From positions 1 to 64,000 of the forward strand of contig DASXUN010000008.1 of assembly GCA_036504815.1 (NCBI GenBank): 64,000 bases of DNA, in the 5' to 3' direction. The first letter of the stretch is position 1. Each line of letters begins with the position of its first letter. The notes beneath the pieces were generated by a model. It saw only the letters and a program-made list of their open reading frames with translations. It was not told the origin of the DNA and searched no databases. Shown in pieces: positions 32,844-40,911 of this stretch. Origin of the DNA: Gemmatimonadaceae bacterium (GTDB taxonomy: Bacteria > Gemmatimonadota > Gemmatimonadetes > Gemmatimonadales > Gemmatimonadaceae). Position numbers and translations under genes: made by a program.

Positions 32844-34111
32844 CGGCGCCAGTGGTGCAAGGGCACGGGCACAGTGGGGTGCAAGGGAAGGGGATTGCCT
32901 CCGTCGAGGCAATCCGCGCGCAGTTCCCCGCGCTGGAACGTCTGCATGGCGGGCAGGCCATTGCGTACTTCGACGGACCCGGCGGCACGCAGGTGCCGCG
33001 ACGCGTGGTGGAGGCGATCAGCGACTACCTGTACCACCACAACGCCAACACGCACTGGACGTATCCGACCAGCGAGGAGACCGACGCCGCCATCGCCGAT
33101 GCGCGCGCGTCGCTGGCGGCGCTGCTGAACGCGTCCGCGAACGAGATCGCGTTTGGCGCCAACATGACGACCCTGACCTTCCATCTGGCGCGCGCCCTCG
33201 GCCGCGGATGGGGGCCCGGCGACGAGGTGATCATCACCGAGCTCGACCACCACGCCAATCAGGCGCCGTGGCGCGCGATCGAGCGGGAACGGGGCATCAC
33301 CATCAAGGTGGCGCCGATCAACCTCGAGACGTACGAACTCGACTGGCCGGCGCTCGAGCGGCTCATCACGCCGCGCACGAAACTGCTCGCGATCGGTGCC
33401 GGGTCGAACGCGCTTGGCACGATGCCCAACGTGACCGCGGCGGCGCGGCTCGCGCACGCGGCCGGGGCGCTCTGCTTCGTGGACGCGGTGCACTACACGC
33501 CGCACGGCGTGGTCGACGTGCGCGCGTTCGACTGCGACTTCCTGGCCTGCTCGGCCTACAAGTTCTACGGTCCGCACATCGGCGTGATGTACGGCAAGGC
33601 CACCCGCCTCGCGGCGCTCGACGTGCCGAAGCTGCAGCCCGCCCCCGATACCGTGCCGGAACGCCTCGAGACGGGGACGCAGAACCACGAAGGCATCGTC
33701 GGCGCCGGCGCGGCCGTGCAGTTCCTCGCGTCGATCGGGAGCGGAGCGACACCACGCGAGCAGGTGGTCAGTGCCATGACCGCGCTGCATGCGCGTGGCG
33801 AGCAGTTGTTCGCTCGACTGTGGGACGGATTGGGCGCCATCACGGGCGTCACGCGCCATGGGCCGCCGCCGGGGCGTCCGCGCACGCCGACCGTCTCGTT
33901 CACCATCGCGGGCGTCACGCCGGACGATGCGGCGCGCCGCCTGGCCACGCGGGGCGTCTTCGTGTCGCACGGCGACTACTACGCCTCCACGGTGGTGGAA
34001 CGGCTTGGCCTGCAGCCGGACGGAATGATTCGTGCGGGCTGCTCGTGCTACACGAATGAGGCCGAAGTCGATCGGCTGCTGGCCGGCGTCGCCGCGCTCG
34101 CACGAGCGTAA
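32840..34111 (+). CDS. Cysteine desulfurase-like (class V) PLP enzyme
   Basis: The 423-aa protein carries the fold-type I signatures ITELDHHANQAPW, AGALCFVDAVHYTPH and the PLP lysine Lys241 in SAYKFYGPH. It ends in ...GCSCYTNEAEVDRLL. This belongs to the 'cysteine desulfurase-like, SufS subfamily' that lacks an adjacent Suf system, so desulfurase activity is uncertain. The start at 32840 overlaps the dehydrogenase stop. Residues about 5-18 are encoded by a family C repeat (32853-32893), after which the normal family sequence begins (IRAQFPALER). GTG at 32879, inside the repeat, is an alternative start. Confidence 0.88.
   Translation: MTAPVVQGHGHSGVQGKGIASVEAIRAQFPALERLHGGQAIAYFDGPGGTQVPRRVVEAISDYLYHHNANTHWTYPTSEETDAAIADARASLAALLNASANEIAFGANMTTLTFHLARALGRGWGPGDEVIITELDHHANQAPWRAIERERGITIKVAPINLETYELDWPALERLITPRTKLLAIGAGSNALGTMPNVTAAARLAHAAGALCFVDAVHYTPHGVVDVRAFDCDFLACSAYKFYGPHIGVMYGKATRLAALDVPKLQPAPDTVPERLETGTQNHEGIVGAGAAVQFLASIGSGATPREQVVSAMTALHARGEQLFARLWDGLGAITGVTRHGPPPGRPRTPTVSFTIAGVTPDDAARRLATRGVFVSHGDYYASTVVERLGLQPDGMIRAGCSCYTNEAEVDRLLAGVAALARA
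32853..32893. repeat. Family C repeat copy inside a coding sequence
   Basis: The stretch GGGCACGGGCACAGTGGGG with its GGGAAGGGGA tail aligns over about 40 nt with the intergenic copy at 5715-5755. It is in frame and encodes a His/Gly/Gln-rich peptide (QGHGHSGVQGKG) at the N-terminus of the PLP enzyme. Confidence 0.75.
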
Positions 34112-34128
34112 CCGCTACCGCACGTGAT

Positions 34129-34161
34129 GAAGGGCGCGAGGAGAGTGACCTCGCGCCCTTC
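34129..34161. terminator. Hairpin between convergent genes (bidirectional terminator)
   Basis: A perfect 13-bp stem, GAAGGGCGCGAGG with its mirror, around the loop AGAGTGA. It sits 17 nt after the PLP-enzyme stop and 18 nt from the stop of the opposing gene. No T-run follows on either strand. Confidence 0.65.
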
Positions 34162-34179
34162 GCACGTCCGATCACGGTT

Positions 34180-35337
34180 CTATTTCGCTGGGGGCGGCGC
34201 CTTCTTGCGGCTCACGAGTTCACGGTCGAGCGCCCCCGCGAAGAGCTCGTATTTCGAGCCGGGATGCCAGAGTACCCATCCATCGTATCCGGCATCGTAG
34301 ACCGCCTGCTTCTGCGCGCGCAGTTCCGCGGCGCCGTACGGCGGCTGCCCAAGCGAGAATGCCTGCAGCCAGGCGCGCACGTGCTCGCCGTTTCGAATGC
34401 CGAGCTTCTCATCGCGCTCTCGCGCCCGACTGATGGCGGCAAACACGATCCGGTACGGATCGGCGTTGGGGCGGGCCACGCCGAAGGCGCCGCGAGGATA
34501 GTGCGACGGATAGACCATCGGCAGCATCACATCTGCGCGCGGCGACAGCGTCTCCCAGTGTTGGCCGATCTCCAACGGCCGGGCGAGCGACGTGACAAGG
34601 CCGAAGACGTCCGCCGTCGTGCGGACACCGAGCTTGCTGATGCGCCCTTTCGCAAACCCCAGGAACTCCGCGAGCGCGGTGGCTTTGTCAGATCCGTTTG
34701 CGCTTGGAAAGACCTGTCTTGGTAACGACTTATATGGTTCTGGAAAACGTATGTAGTCGAATTGGATTTCGCCAAAACCTAGCTTCACCACCTCTTCCGC
34801 GATGCGGACGTTGTAGTCCCAGAGTTCGCGGTGATAGGGGTTCACCCACGTGAGCCCCTGCTTATCGCGCCACGCGCCGCCCGCGGCCGTGCGAATGGTC
34901 CATTGTGGATTGACGCGTGCCGTGACGGAATCCTTGAAGACCACGATACGTGCGATGGCGAGGATCTTGTGCGCCTTTAGCGTGTCGAGCAGAGGCCGCA
35001 GGTCGCGAATCGTGCCGGCATTTCCCGCGTTGCGCTGAATGACGGGGTCCGCTGAGGCGTAGTTGAGTCCGAACTCGTCCTTGATGTCGATGACGAAGGC
35101 GTTGATCTCTGTCGCATCGGCCAGCGCGATGAGCTGGCGCATGCGCTTCGGGCTCTGGGCAGCGAACCGGTTGACGTACAGCCCGCGGACGATCGGCGCC
35201 TCGAGCAGCCGCGCGGGGGCCGCGAGCGCCGGCGTGGCACTCGGGGCGCGCGTGGGGGCGGCGACGCTTGGCTGCGCCGCGATGGACGCCGTGGCGGTGA
35301 TCACGAGGAACAGCAGAGCGGGGAGGCGATGGCGCAT
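34180..35337 (-). CDS. Secreted putative glycoside hydrolase (DUF4015/GHL-like)
   Basis: The 385-aa exported protein starts at 35337 with the signal peptide MRHRLPALLFLVITATASIA. A linker leads into a TIM-barrel-like domain: IVRGLYVNRFAAQSPKRMRQLIALAD, NAFVIDIKDEFGLNYAS, RIVVFKDSVTARVNPQW, FGEIQFDYIRFPE, ADVMLPMVYPSHYPRGAFG and GYDGWVLWHPGSKY. These are hallmarks of the 'putative glycoside hydrolase' DUF4015 family. Acidic residues in VIDIKDE and FDYIRFPE are candidate active-site residues. Substrate unknown. Confidence 0.87.
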   Translation of the reverse strand: MRHRLPALLFLVITATASIAAQPSVAAPTRAPSATPALAAPARLLEAPIVRGLYVNRFAAQSPKRMRQLIALADATEINAFVIDIKDEFGLNYASADPVIQRNAGNAGTIRDLRPLLDTLKAHKILAIARIVVFKDSVTARVNPQWTIRTAAGGAWRDKQGLTWVNPYHRELWDYNVRIAEEVVKLGFGEIQFDYIRFPEPYKSLPRQVFPSANGSDKATALAEFLGFAKGRISKLGVRTTADVFGLVTSLARPLEIGQHWETLSPRADVMLPMVYPSHYPRGAFGVARPNADPYRIVFAAISRARERDEKLGIRNGEHVRAWLQAFSLGQPPYGAAELRAQKQAVYDAGYDGWVLWHPGSKYELFAGALDRELVSRKKAPPPAK

Positions 35338-35399
35338 GACGTGCAAGCTAAACGGCCGCCGGCGCACCGAGCGACCCCCTGGGCCTGCTATATTGCGTC

Positions 35400-36608
35400 G
35401 TGCCTTCGCGCCGCCTCCTCCCGCTGATCCTGATCGCCGCCTGCTCCCGCGCGCCGCAGGGGCCGCCTCCGCACACCGAGTTCCTGGTGGCGAACGTCGA
35501 CTCGACCTTCTGGGTCACGTCGGACGCGCGCGGCATCCGCATGCGCGGCGCCCCCATCGTGCTCGCGCGTGACGCCGGCCGCTTCCACGAACTGTACGTC
35601 GCCGACGACGACCGCTCCTTCTACGATGCGATCTTCGTCGGCCAGCGCCTGTACCGTCGTGACCTGATCAGCGGCGATTCGACGCAGCTTCTCTCCGACG
35701 GCGAGGTGGCCGACATGGCCGAGCGATTCGCCGTCGAGCATCCGAACGAGCGCCCGCTCGCCGCCGACGAGGAAGGCGCGCAGAATCCGCGCACCTCCGC
35801 CATGGCCGAGCTGCACCTGCTCGACCTGCACGGTCCATACGCCTCATTCGAGCACCTGACCGACATCGACATTCGCGGCGGCTCCAGCCGTCACGCGGCG
35901 CACGGCGGGGTCATCGACCTGCGCACGGGCGAGGAGAAATCGGTGCGTGACTTGTTCGGCGACGCCGAGGAAGCGCGCATCGTGCCGATCGCCGAATCGG
36001 CGTGGCGCAACGCCCGGGACTCGCTGCTCCTGGCCGCGGGCTCACGCGGCACAGCGGCCCGGTCGGCGATCCAGCATTTCGAGTTCAATGCCGGGAGCTT
36101 CGCGATCGCCGCGCAGAATCGGGTGCCCCAGGTGCAGTTCACGGTCCCCGGCTCCGGAGGCGGAGCCGGCGGTGTCACCATTCCCCTCCCGCCGCAGAGT
36201 GTCGTGGAGCCGCCCTGGTGGCGCGCCGTGCGCGACGAACTGCCGCTGGGCGCGGCGCCGCTCCTGCGCTGGCCCCGCGAGCATTTCGAGCTGGTGGCCC
36301 GCAACGACACCGCGAGCGGTGAACGCGCGACGCTGGCCATTCGCGATGGCGAGCGTGAGTGGCCGATTGGCGTGGTGCGAGGGCCGGTGCGCCGCGTCTT
36401 CTGGCTCGACGCGCCGGCGCTCTCGCGCGAGGGGCGCCGGGCGCTCACGCGCGCCTTCGACGAGGCCGCGCTCTACTCGGAGCAGACGCGCATCGTCCAG
36501 GCGCCGCGGCTGCGCGGCCGGCCGCTCGTGCTTCCGGCGTCCAACCGCCGGTCCGAGCCGCGACGCGTGAAACGCACCACCAGCAGCGGTCGCGCCGAGG
36601 CGCTGTGA
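35400..36608 (+). CDS. Lipoprotein with RsiV/DUF3298-like region
   Basis: The 402-aa protein has a very short lipoprotein signal (SRRLLPLILIAAC, Cys15). Residues about 140-190 follow the DUF3298/RsiV pattern (PYASFEHLTDIDIRGGSSRH, then GGVIDLRTGEEKSVRDLFG). Later VQFTVPGSGGGAGGVTIPLP could match the end of that domain. The C-terminus is Arg-rich. The start is GTG at 35400. TATATT at 35389-35394 sits 5 nt before it with no ribosome binding site, so a leaderless transcript is likely. The stop overlaps the DUF2203 start (GTGA). The DUF3298 relation is an inference from pattern only. Confidence 0.8.
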   Translation: MPSRRLLPLILIAACSRAPQGPPPHTEFLVANVDSTFWVTSDARGIRMRGAPIVLARDAGRFHELYVADDDRSFYDAIFVGQRLYRRDLISGDSTQLLSDGEVADMAERFAVEHPNERPLAADEEGAQNPRTSAMAELHLLDLHGPYASFEHLTDIDIRGGSSRHAAHGGVIDLRTGEEKSVRDLFGDAEEARIVPIAESAWRNARDSLLLAAGSRGTAARSAIQHFEFNAGSFAIAAQNRVPQVQFTVPGSGGGAGGVTIPLPPQSVVEPPWWRAVRDELPLGAAPLLRWPREHFELVARNDTASGERATLAIRDGEREWPIGVVRGPVRRVFWLDAPALSREGRRALTRAFDEAALYSEQTRIVQAPRLRGRPLVLPASNRRSEPRRVKRTTSSGRAEAL

Positions 36609-37045
36609 AGACGCCGCGTTCCGCGCCGGCGCTCAAGGTGGCGCTGCCGTACACTGCGGCAAACGCCAATCGGGCCCTGCCGCTCGTGCGGCGCATCGTG
36701 ACCGACCTCGTGAATCAGGTGCGGCACTGGGAAGAGGCGGTGCGGCACGTCGAGCTGACCAGCCACGACAACGTGCTCGACAACGCGGAGTCCGAACGCT
36801 GGCAGCGCGAGACGCAGCGGCTGGCCGCGGAGATCGAGGGATGTGTGCGCGAACTCGGGGAACTGGGGATCGCGGTCAAGGCGCTCGACGTCGGCCTGGT
36901 GGATTTTCCGGGCACGCTCGACGGCCGAGAAGTCTACTTCTGCTGGATGCTGGGCGAGCGCGCGGTGACCCACTGGCACGAGCGTGACGCCGGCTTCAGC
37001 AGCCGCCAGCCCATTCCCCTCGACGCCATCGCCACACTCGGCTGA
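36605..37045 (+). CDS. DUF2203 family protein
   Basis: The 146-aa helical protein has the family pattern: YTAANANRALPLVRRIVTDLV, then VKALDVGLVDFPGTLDGREVYFCWMLGE and VTHWHERDAGFSSRQPI. Function unknown. The GTG start overlaps the upstream lipoprotein stop by 4 nt. The gene is convergent with rnz, 37 nt apart. Confidence 0.92.
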   Translation: MKTPRSAPALKVALPYTAANANRALPLVRRIVTDLVNQVRHWEEAVRHVELTSHDNVLDNAESERWQRETQRLAAEIEGCVRELGELGIAVKALDVGLVDFPGTLDGREVYFCWMLGERAVTHWHERDAGFSSRQPIPLDAIATLG

Positions 37046-37082
37046 ACCGGCGGTCGCCCGGCGTGCCACCCCGGCGCCCGCG

Positions 37083-38018
37083 CTACGCGCCGGCGTCCTC
37101 GTCGACGAACGGCACGTTGATCTCCATGCCGTCACGCGCGATGGCCACGCGCGGGAAGACTTCACGGGCCTCGCGCTCGAGATCGGACGGATCGCGCGAG
37201 TACCGCGCCGAGAAGTGCGTCAGGGCGAGCTGTTTCACGCCGGCCGCGAACGCCACCTGCGCCGCCTCGCGCGCCGTGCTGTGCCCCGTCTCCACCGCGC
37301 GCTCCGCTTCTTCATCGCCGAAGGTGCTCTCGTGGATCAGGAGATCGGCCCCCTGCGCGATGTCGATGGTGGCGCCACAGGGACGCGTGTCGCCGGTGAT
37401 CACGACGCGGCGTCCGGCACGCGTCGGACCCACGAGCACCGACGGCTCGATGACGCGTCCATCGTCGAGCGTGATCGCCTCGCCCTTGTGAATCCGTCCC
37501 CACAACGGCCCCTCGGGAATGCCGAGCGAGCGCGCGAGGTCCGGGTTGAAGCGCCCCCTCCGGATTTCCTCCACCAGCGCATATCCCACCGCGGTGACGC
37601 CGCGATGGTCCACGGCGTACGGCACCATGGCGTAGTCCTTGCGCTTCACCGGCTCGCCCGGCGTCACCTCGGTGATCTCCACCGGATAGGTGAGCCGCTC
37701 GCCGCCGAACGCATCGGCCCGCTTCATCAGTCCGGCGAGACCGCGTGGTCCCCAGACGCGCAGCGGCTCCGTGCGGCCCTGCAGCGAAAGGGTGCGCATC
37801 AGTCCCACGGCGCCGATGACGTGATCGGTGTGGAAGTGCGTGAAGAAGAGGTCGCCGAACGTGAAGCCGACCGCGTATCGCATCATCTGCCGCTGCGTCC
37901 CCTCGCCACAGTCGACCAGGATCGTCTCACCTTCGCGGACGATCGCCAGCGACGAAACCCCGCGCTCCACGGTGGGGCGCGAGGCAGAGGTGCCGAGGAA
38001 AGTGACGCTGAGGCTCAA
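37083..38018 (-). CDS. rnz: Ribonuclease Z (tRNA 3' processing)
   Basis: The 311-aa metallo-beta-lactamase-fold endonuclease cuts tRNA precursors after the discriminator base. Motifs: HFHTDH at 61-66, VITGDTRP, LLIHESTFGDEE and LTHFSARYS. The N-terminus SLSVTFLGTSASRPTVERG matches the family start exactly and requires a TTG start at 38018. This role is consistent with the tRNAs in the window, which do not encode CCA. A single arm of repeat family B lies just upstream. Confidence 0.95.
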   Translation of the reverse strand: MSLSVTFLGTSASRPTVERGVSSLAIVREGETILVDCGEGTQRQMMRYAVGFTFGDLFFTHFHTDHVIGAVGLMRTLSLQGRTEPLRVWGPRGLAGLMKRADAFGGERLTYPVEITEVTPGEPVKRKDYAMVPYAVDHRGVTAVGYALVEEIRRGRFNPDLARSLGIPEGPLWGRIHKGEAITLDDGRVIEPSVLVGPTRAGRRVVITGDTRPCGATIDIAQGADLLIHESTFGDEEAERAVETGHSTAREAAQVAFAAGVKQLALTHFSARYSRDPSDLEREAREVFPRVAIARDGMEINVPFVDEDAGA

Positions 38019-38025
38019 CGGACGG

Positions 38026-38068
38026 GGATGGCAGAGGGCGGATGGCAGATGGCGGATGGCTACCGCCT
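38026..38068. repeat. Family B repeat, single arm
   Basis: A run of GGATGGCAGAGGGC, GGATGGCAGATGGC and GGATGGC words, with no mirrored arm, lies just upstream of rnz. Confidence 0.65.
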
Positions 38069-38113
38069 AAGGTAATCGACTCCGGCGCGATTCGTTCGTC
38101 GCGAGCGAAGCGG

Positions 38114-39079
38114 CTACGCCTTCGCGAGGATGCCTTGCAGGCGCGTCTCGTCGATGTTGCCGCCGCTCACGATGGCGACGATAGGCGTGGCCAGGTGCCG
38201 CAGGCGGCCGCTGCGGAGCGCGGCGACGCAGACGGCGCCCGACCCCTCCGCCCGGATTCCCTCGGCGAGCCAGAGCCAGGCGATCGCGCTCGCGATCTCG
38301 TCTTCCGTCACCGTCATGATGGACTCGAGCGTGGCCTGCCCGATGGCCAGCGCATCGTCGTCGATCTGGCCGGCGAGTCCGTCGGCGAGCGTCGGCAGGT
38401 TCTCGATTTCCACCACGTGCCCCGCCTCGATGGCGAGCGACATCGCGTTGGTGCGCTCGCTCTGCACGCCCACGACGTGCACGTGCGGCGCCATGCTCAG
38501 CACGTAGGCGCCCATGCCGCCCAGCAGGCCGCCGCCGCCGACGCAGACCAGCATCGTCTGCACGGCGGGGAGTTGCTCGAGCACCTCGGTGGCCACCGTG
38601 CCCTGGCCGGCGAGCAGCGGGACGCCAAGACAGGGGTGCACGAAGGTCTTCCCTGTTTCCGCGGCGTGCGCGCGCGCCCGCACCATGGCGTCGTCGTAAT
38701 CGAAGGCCTCGTCGAGCACGCGGGCGCCGCGCTTTGCGATCCCTTCCTTCTTCACCGCGGGCGCGTTGGACGGCACGAAGATGGTGGCCTCGATGCCGAG
38801 CCGCTGCGCCGCTTCCGCGACCCCGAGGCCGTGATTGCCGGCGCTCGACGCCACGATGCCGCGCGCGCGTTCGTCGAGCGTGAGGAGGGAGAGGGCGTTG
38901 TATGCGCCGCGCACCTTGAAGGAGCCGGTGATCTGTTCCGACTCGAGCTTCAGGTAGACGTCGCCCTCGGCGAGCGACGAGAGCGCCTCCGACCGGCGCA
39001 GGGGCGTGCGCACGGCGACGCCGCGCAGGCGGGCAGCGGCTTCGTCGATCTCGGAAGCGGAGGGAAGGAGGCGTGGCAC
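38114..39079 (-). CDS. Threonine/serine dehydratase (PLP fold type II)
   Basis: The 321-aa enzyme deaminates threonine or serine, or acts as a serine racemase relative. Start: GTG at 39079 (MPRLLPSASEIDEAAARLRG), which is normal for the family. The open frame further upstream reads the family B hairpin and is rejected. PLP lysine Lys55 lies in TGSFKVRGA. ASSAGNHGLGVAEAA and the phosphate-binding loop CVGGGGLLGGM are typical. There is no C-terminal ACT domain, so it is a catabolic or short form. AVCVAALRSGRL marks the end. Confidence 0.92.
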   Translation of the reverse strand: MPRLLPSASEIDEAAARLRGVAVRTPLRRSEALSSLAEGDVYLKLESEQITGSFKVRGAYNALSLLTLDERARGIVASSAGNHGLGVAEAAQRLGIEATIFVPSNAPAVKKEGIAKRGARVLDEAFDYDDAMVRARAHAAETGKTFVHPCLGVPLLAGQGTVATEVLEQLPAVQTMLVCVGGGGLLGGMGAYVLSMAPHVHVVGVQSERTNAMSLAIEAGHVVEIENLPTLADGLAGQIDDDALAIGQATLESIMTVTEDEIASAIAWLWLAEGIRAEGSGAVCVAALRSGRLRHLATPIVAIVSGGNIDETRLQGILAKA

Positions 39080-39085
39080 TTTAGC

Positions 39086-39252
39086 GATGGCAGAGGGCCG
39101 ATGGCAGATGGCCGATGGCAGATGGCCGATGGCCGATGGTGGATGGCGGATCGTGGAAGATGGGCGATCGGCCGAGTCGCGTCCACGGTTGTCTGGTGTC
39201 CTTTCCGCCCTCCGCCCTCCGCCATCCGCCATCCGCCTTCTGCCCTCCGCCA
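39086..39252. repeat. Family B inverted repeat (complete copy)
   Basis: The left arm repeats CGATGGCAGATGGC words seven or eight times. The right arm is the mirrored series (CCGCCATCCGCCATCCGCC and variants). The spacer of about 40 nt includes GATCGGCC. It ends exactly at the photolyase stop and begins just upstream of the dehydratase GTG, so the dehydratase leader must contain it. Confidence 0.8.
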
Positions 39253-40632
39253 TCACTCGTCGGCCGCGAACAGTTCCAGATCTCCTCCATTCCACCTTCG
39301 CTCATACGCACTCGCGTCGAACTTCTTATAGGCCCGCTCGAGCGACATTGAGCGAATCGTCCCCCAGACCGGGCGCTCGCCCCACGGCCGATCGAACTTG
39401 CCGAAGCACCACTGGATGCCGCCGTAGCTCGACGGATCGCGCCCATCCAGTGCCCACTTGTCGTTCAGGTGGATCAGGTGCTGCATCGCATCCGCGTACG
39501 TCGCCGACCAGGCGAGCACCGACTTGCCCCAATACATCCGCATCACGTTGTGGATGACGCCCGTCTCCCGCAGTTCACGCTGCGCGGCGTTCCAGAGCGG
39601 GTGATGTGTGGCGGCGTTCTCGAGCTGCTGTAGCGAGTACACGGCCTCGCGTTGGTCGCCCGCGTGCGACGCCATCGTGCGATGCACCCACTCCGGCAGC
39701 GCTGACAATGTGCGGAAGTTCGGGTTGCGGAGGGTGAAGTTGAGCGCGAGTTCGCGCCAGGTGACGAGTTCGTCGAGGAAGGAGTCGGCTTTCGCCTGTC
39801 CCACCGCGGCCAGCGCGGCGCGCGCCACCTCGGCGGCGCTGATCTGGCCGAAATGCAGGTACGGCGAAAGCCGCGACGAGCCGTCGGGATCCGCCGGTTC
39901 ACGGCGGCGCGTGTCGTAGTCGGGGAGCGCGGTGCTGCAGAATGCCTTCAATCGGGCGAGTGCGGCGCGACGCCCGCTCGGCAGCGGGGCCGGTGGCACC
40001 GTGTGGTCGATGTCGCAGCGGGCGATCTCCGCCGCGAGGTCGCCGGCAACGTCCAGGCGGTCCACCTCGAGCGAGGCCCACAACGTGTCGGACGCCTCGA
40101 CGCGAGGGGGCGCGTTGCTGACCGGCGCGAGGGCGTGAGAGAGGTGCGCCATCACCTTGGGGCGCAGCGTGCGCGCCGCGTACTCCTCCTTCACGAAGAG
40201 CGCCGCCGGGACGATGGCGTGCGATTCGACCGCGACGACACGGCAATCAACGCGCGCGGCGAAGCGCTGGGTCCGCTCGGCGATGCCGGCCGTGGGGAAG
40301 TCGTCGGTCACCACGAGCGCGGCGCGCGCCGCCAGACGGTCCACCACGCGCCGGTCGCCGCCGCGACGGCGGCGCAGGACGAACTGGTAGCGCAGCCCGA
40401 GTTTCGTGGCCCGCTGCGCGAGTTCGCGCGCGTTGTGCAGGATGAACGAGTGAATGCGGTCGTTGGCGTGCTCGTACGTCGGGTCGAGCCCCTGGTGGAT
40501 GATCACTGGCAACCCAAGCCGGTCCGCCTCGCGCACGGCGCATCGCAACGCCCAGTTGTCCTCGAACCGGTGCGTGGACTGCATCCAGTACAGCACGTAT
40601 TCACCGCTTCGGCGTTCGGGACGCGTGTTCAT
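39253..40632 (-). CDS. Class II CPD photolyase
   Basis: The 459-aa FAD enzyme repairs UV-induced pyrimidine dimers with light. Class II signatures: GEYVLYWMQSTHRFEDNWALR at the N-terminus, LSPYLHFGQISAAEVARAAL, and the C-terminal block LNDKWALDGRDPSSYGG, WCFGKFDRPWGERPVWGTIR. The ATG at 40632 leaves only about 11 residues before the first strand. A GTG at 40692 would give an N-terminus closer to the family's usual length, so the true start may be there. Confidence 0.93.
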   Translation of the reverse strand: MNTRPERRSGEYVLYWMQSTHRFEDNWALRCAVREADRLGLPVIIHQGLDPTYEHANDRIHSFILHNARELAQRATKLGLRYQFVLRRRRGGDRRVVDRLAARAALVVTDDFPTAGIAERTQRFAARVDCRVVAVESHAIVPAALFVKEEYAARTLRPKVMAHLSHALAPVSNAPPRVEASDTLWASLEVDRLDVAGDLAAEIARCDIDHTVPPAPLPSGRRAALARLKAFCSTALPDYDTRRREPADPDGSSRLSPYLHFGQISAAEVARAALAAVGQAKADSFLDELVTWRELALNFTLRNPNFRTLSALPEWVHRTMASHAGDQREAVYSLQQLENAATHHPLWNAAQRELRETGVIHNVMRMYWGKSVLAWSATYADAMQHLIHLNDKWALDGRDPSSYGGIQWCFGKFDRPWGERPVWGTIRSMSLERAYKKFDASAYERRWNGGDLELFAADE

Positions 40633-40911
40633 GCCGCGCGTACGAAGCGCGAGCTGCTCACGGACGAAGGCGGAGCTAAGGGCGGACGACACGAGTGCTC
40701 GGGGAGGAGAAGGCGCGCTACCGGTGGCGCCGGGCGCAACGAGGATGGCGCAGGACGCATCCCTGCCGCGGCGCGGCCTACGTGAAGATGAACGCCTCAG
40801 GCCGCGCTGGCGTTCCGTGACGCGCCTGTTACAGGATGTTGTGGCGAAGGCACTTACGGGTGAACAACGGGCGCAGCGGTGTTGCACGCCACGGATAATG
40901 TCCCCGTGGTG
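40633..40911. other. Photolyase upstream region, no gene seen
   Basis: About 280 bp lie between the photolyase start and the left end of the IS. It probably holds the photolyase promoter and perhaps 20 additional N-terminal codons. No convincing promoter or RNA was recognised. Confidence 0.5.

Noticed and set aside
39080-39295. In-frame N-terminal extension of the threonine dehydratase
   Set aside because: It reads the family B hairpin as PPSAI words and overlaps the photolyase end; the family start fits GTG at 39079.
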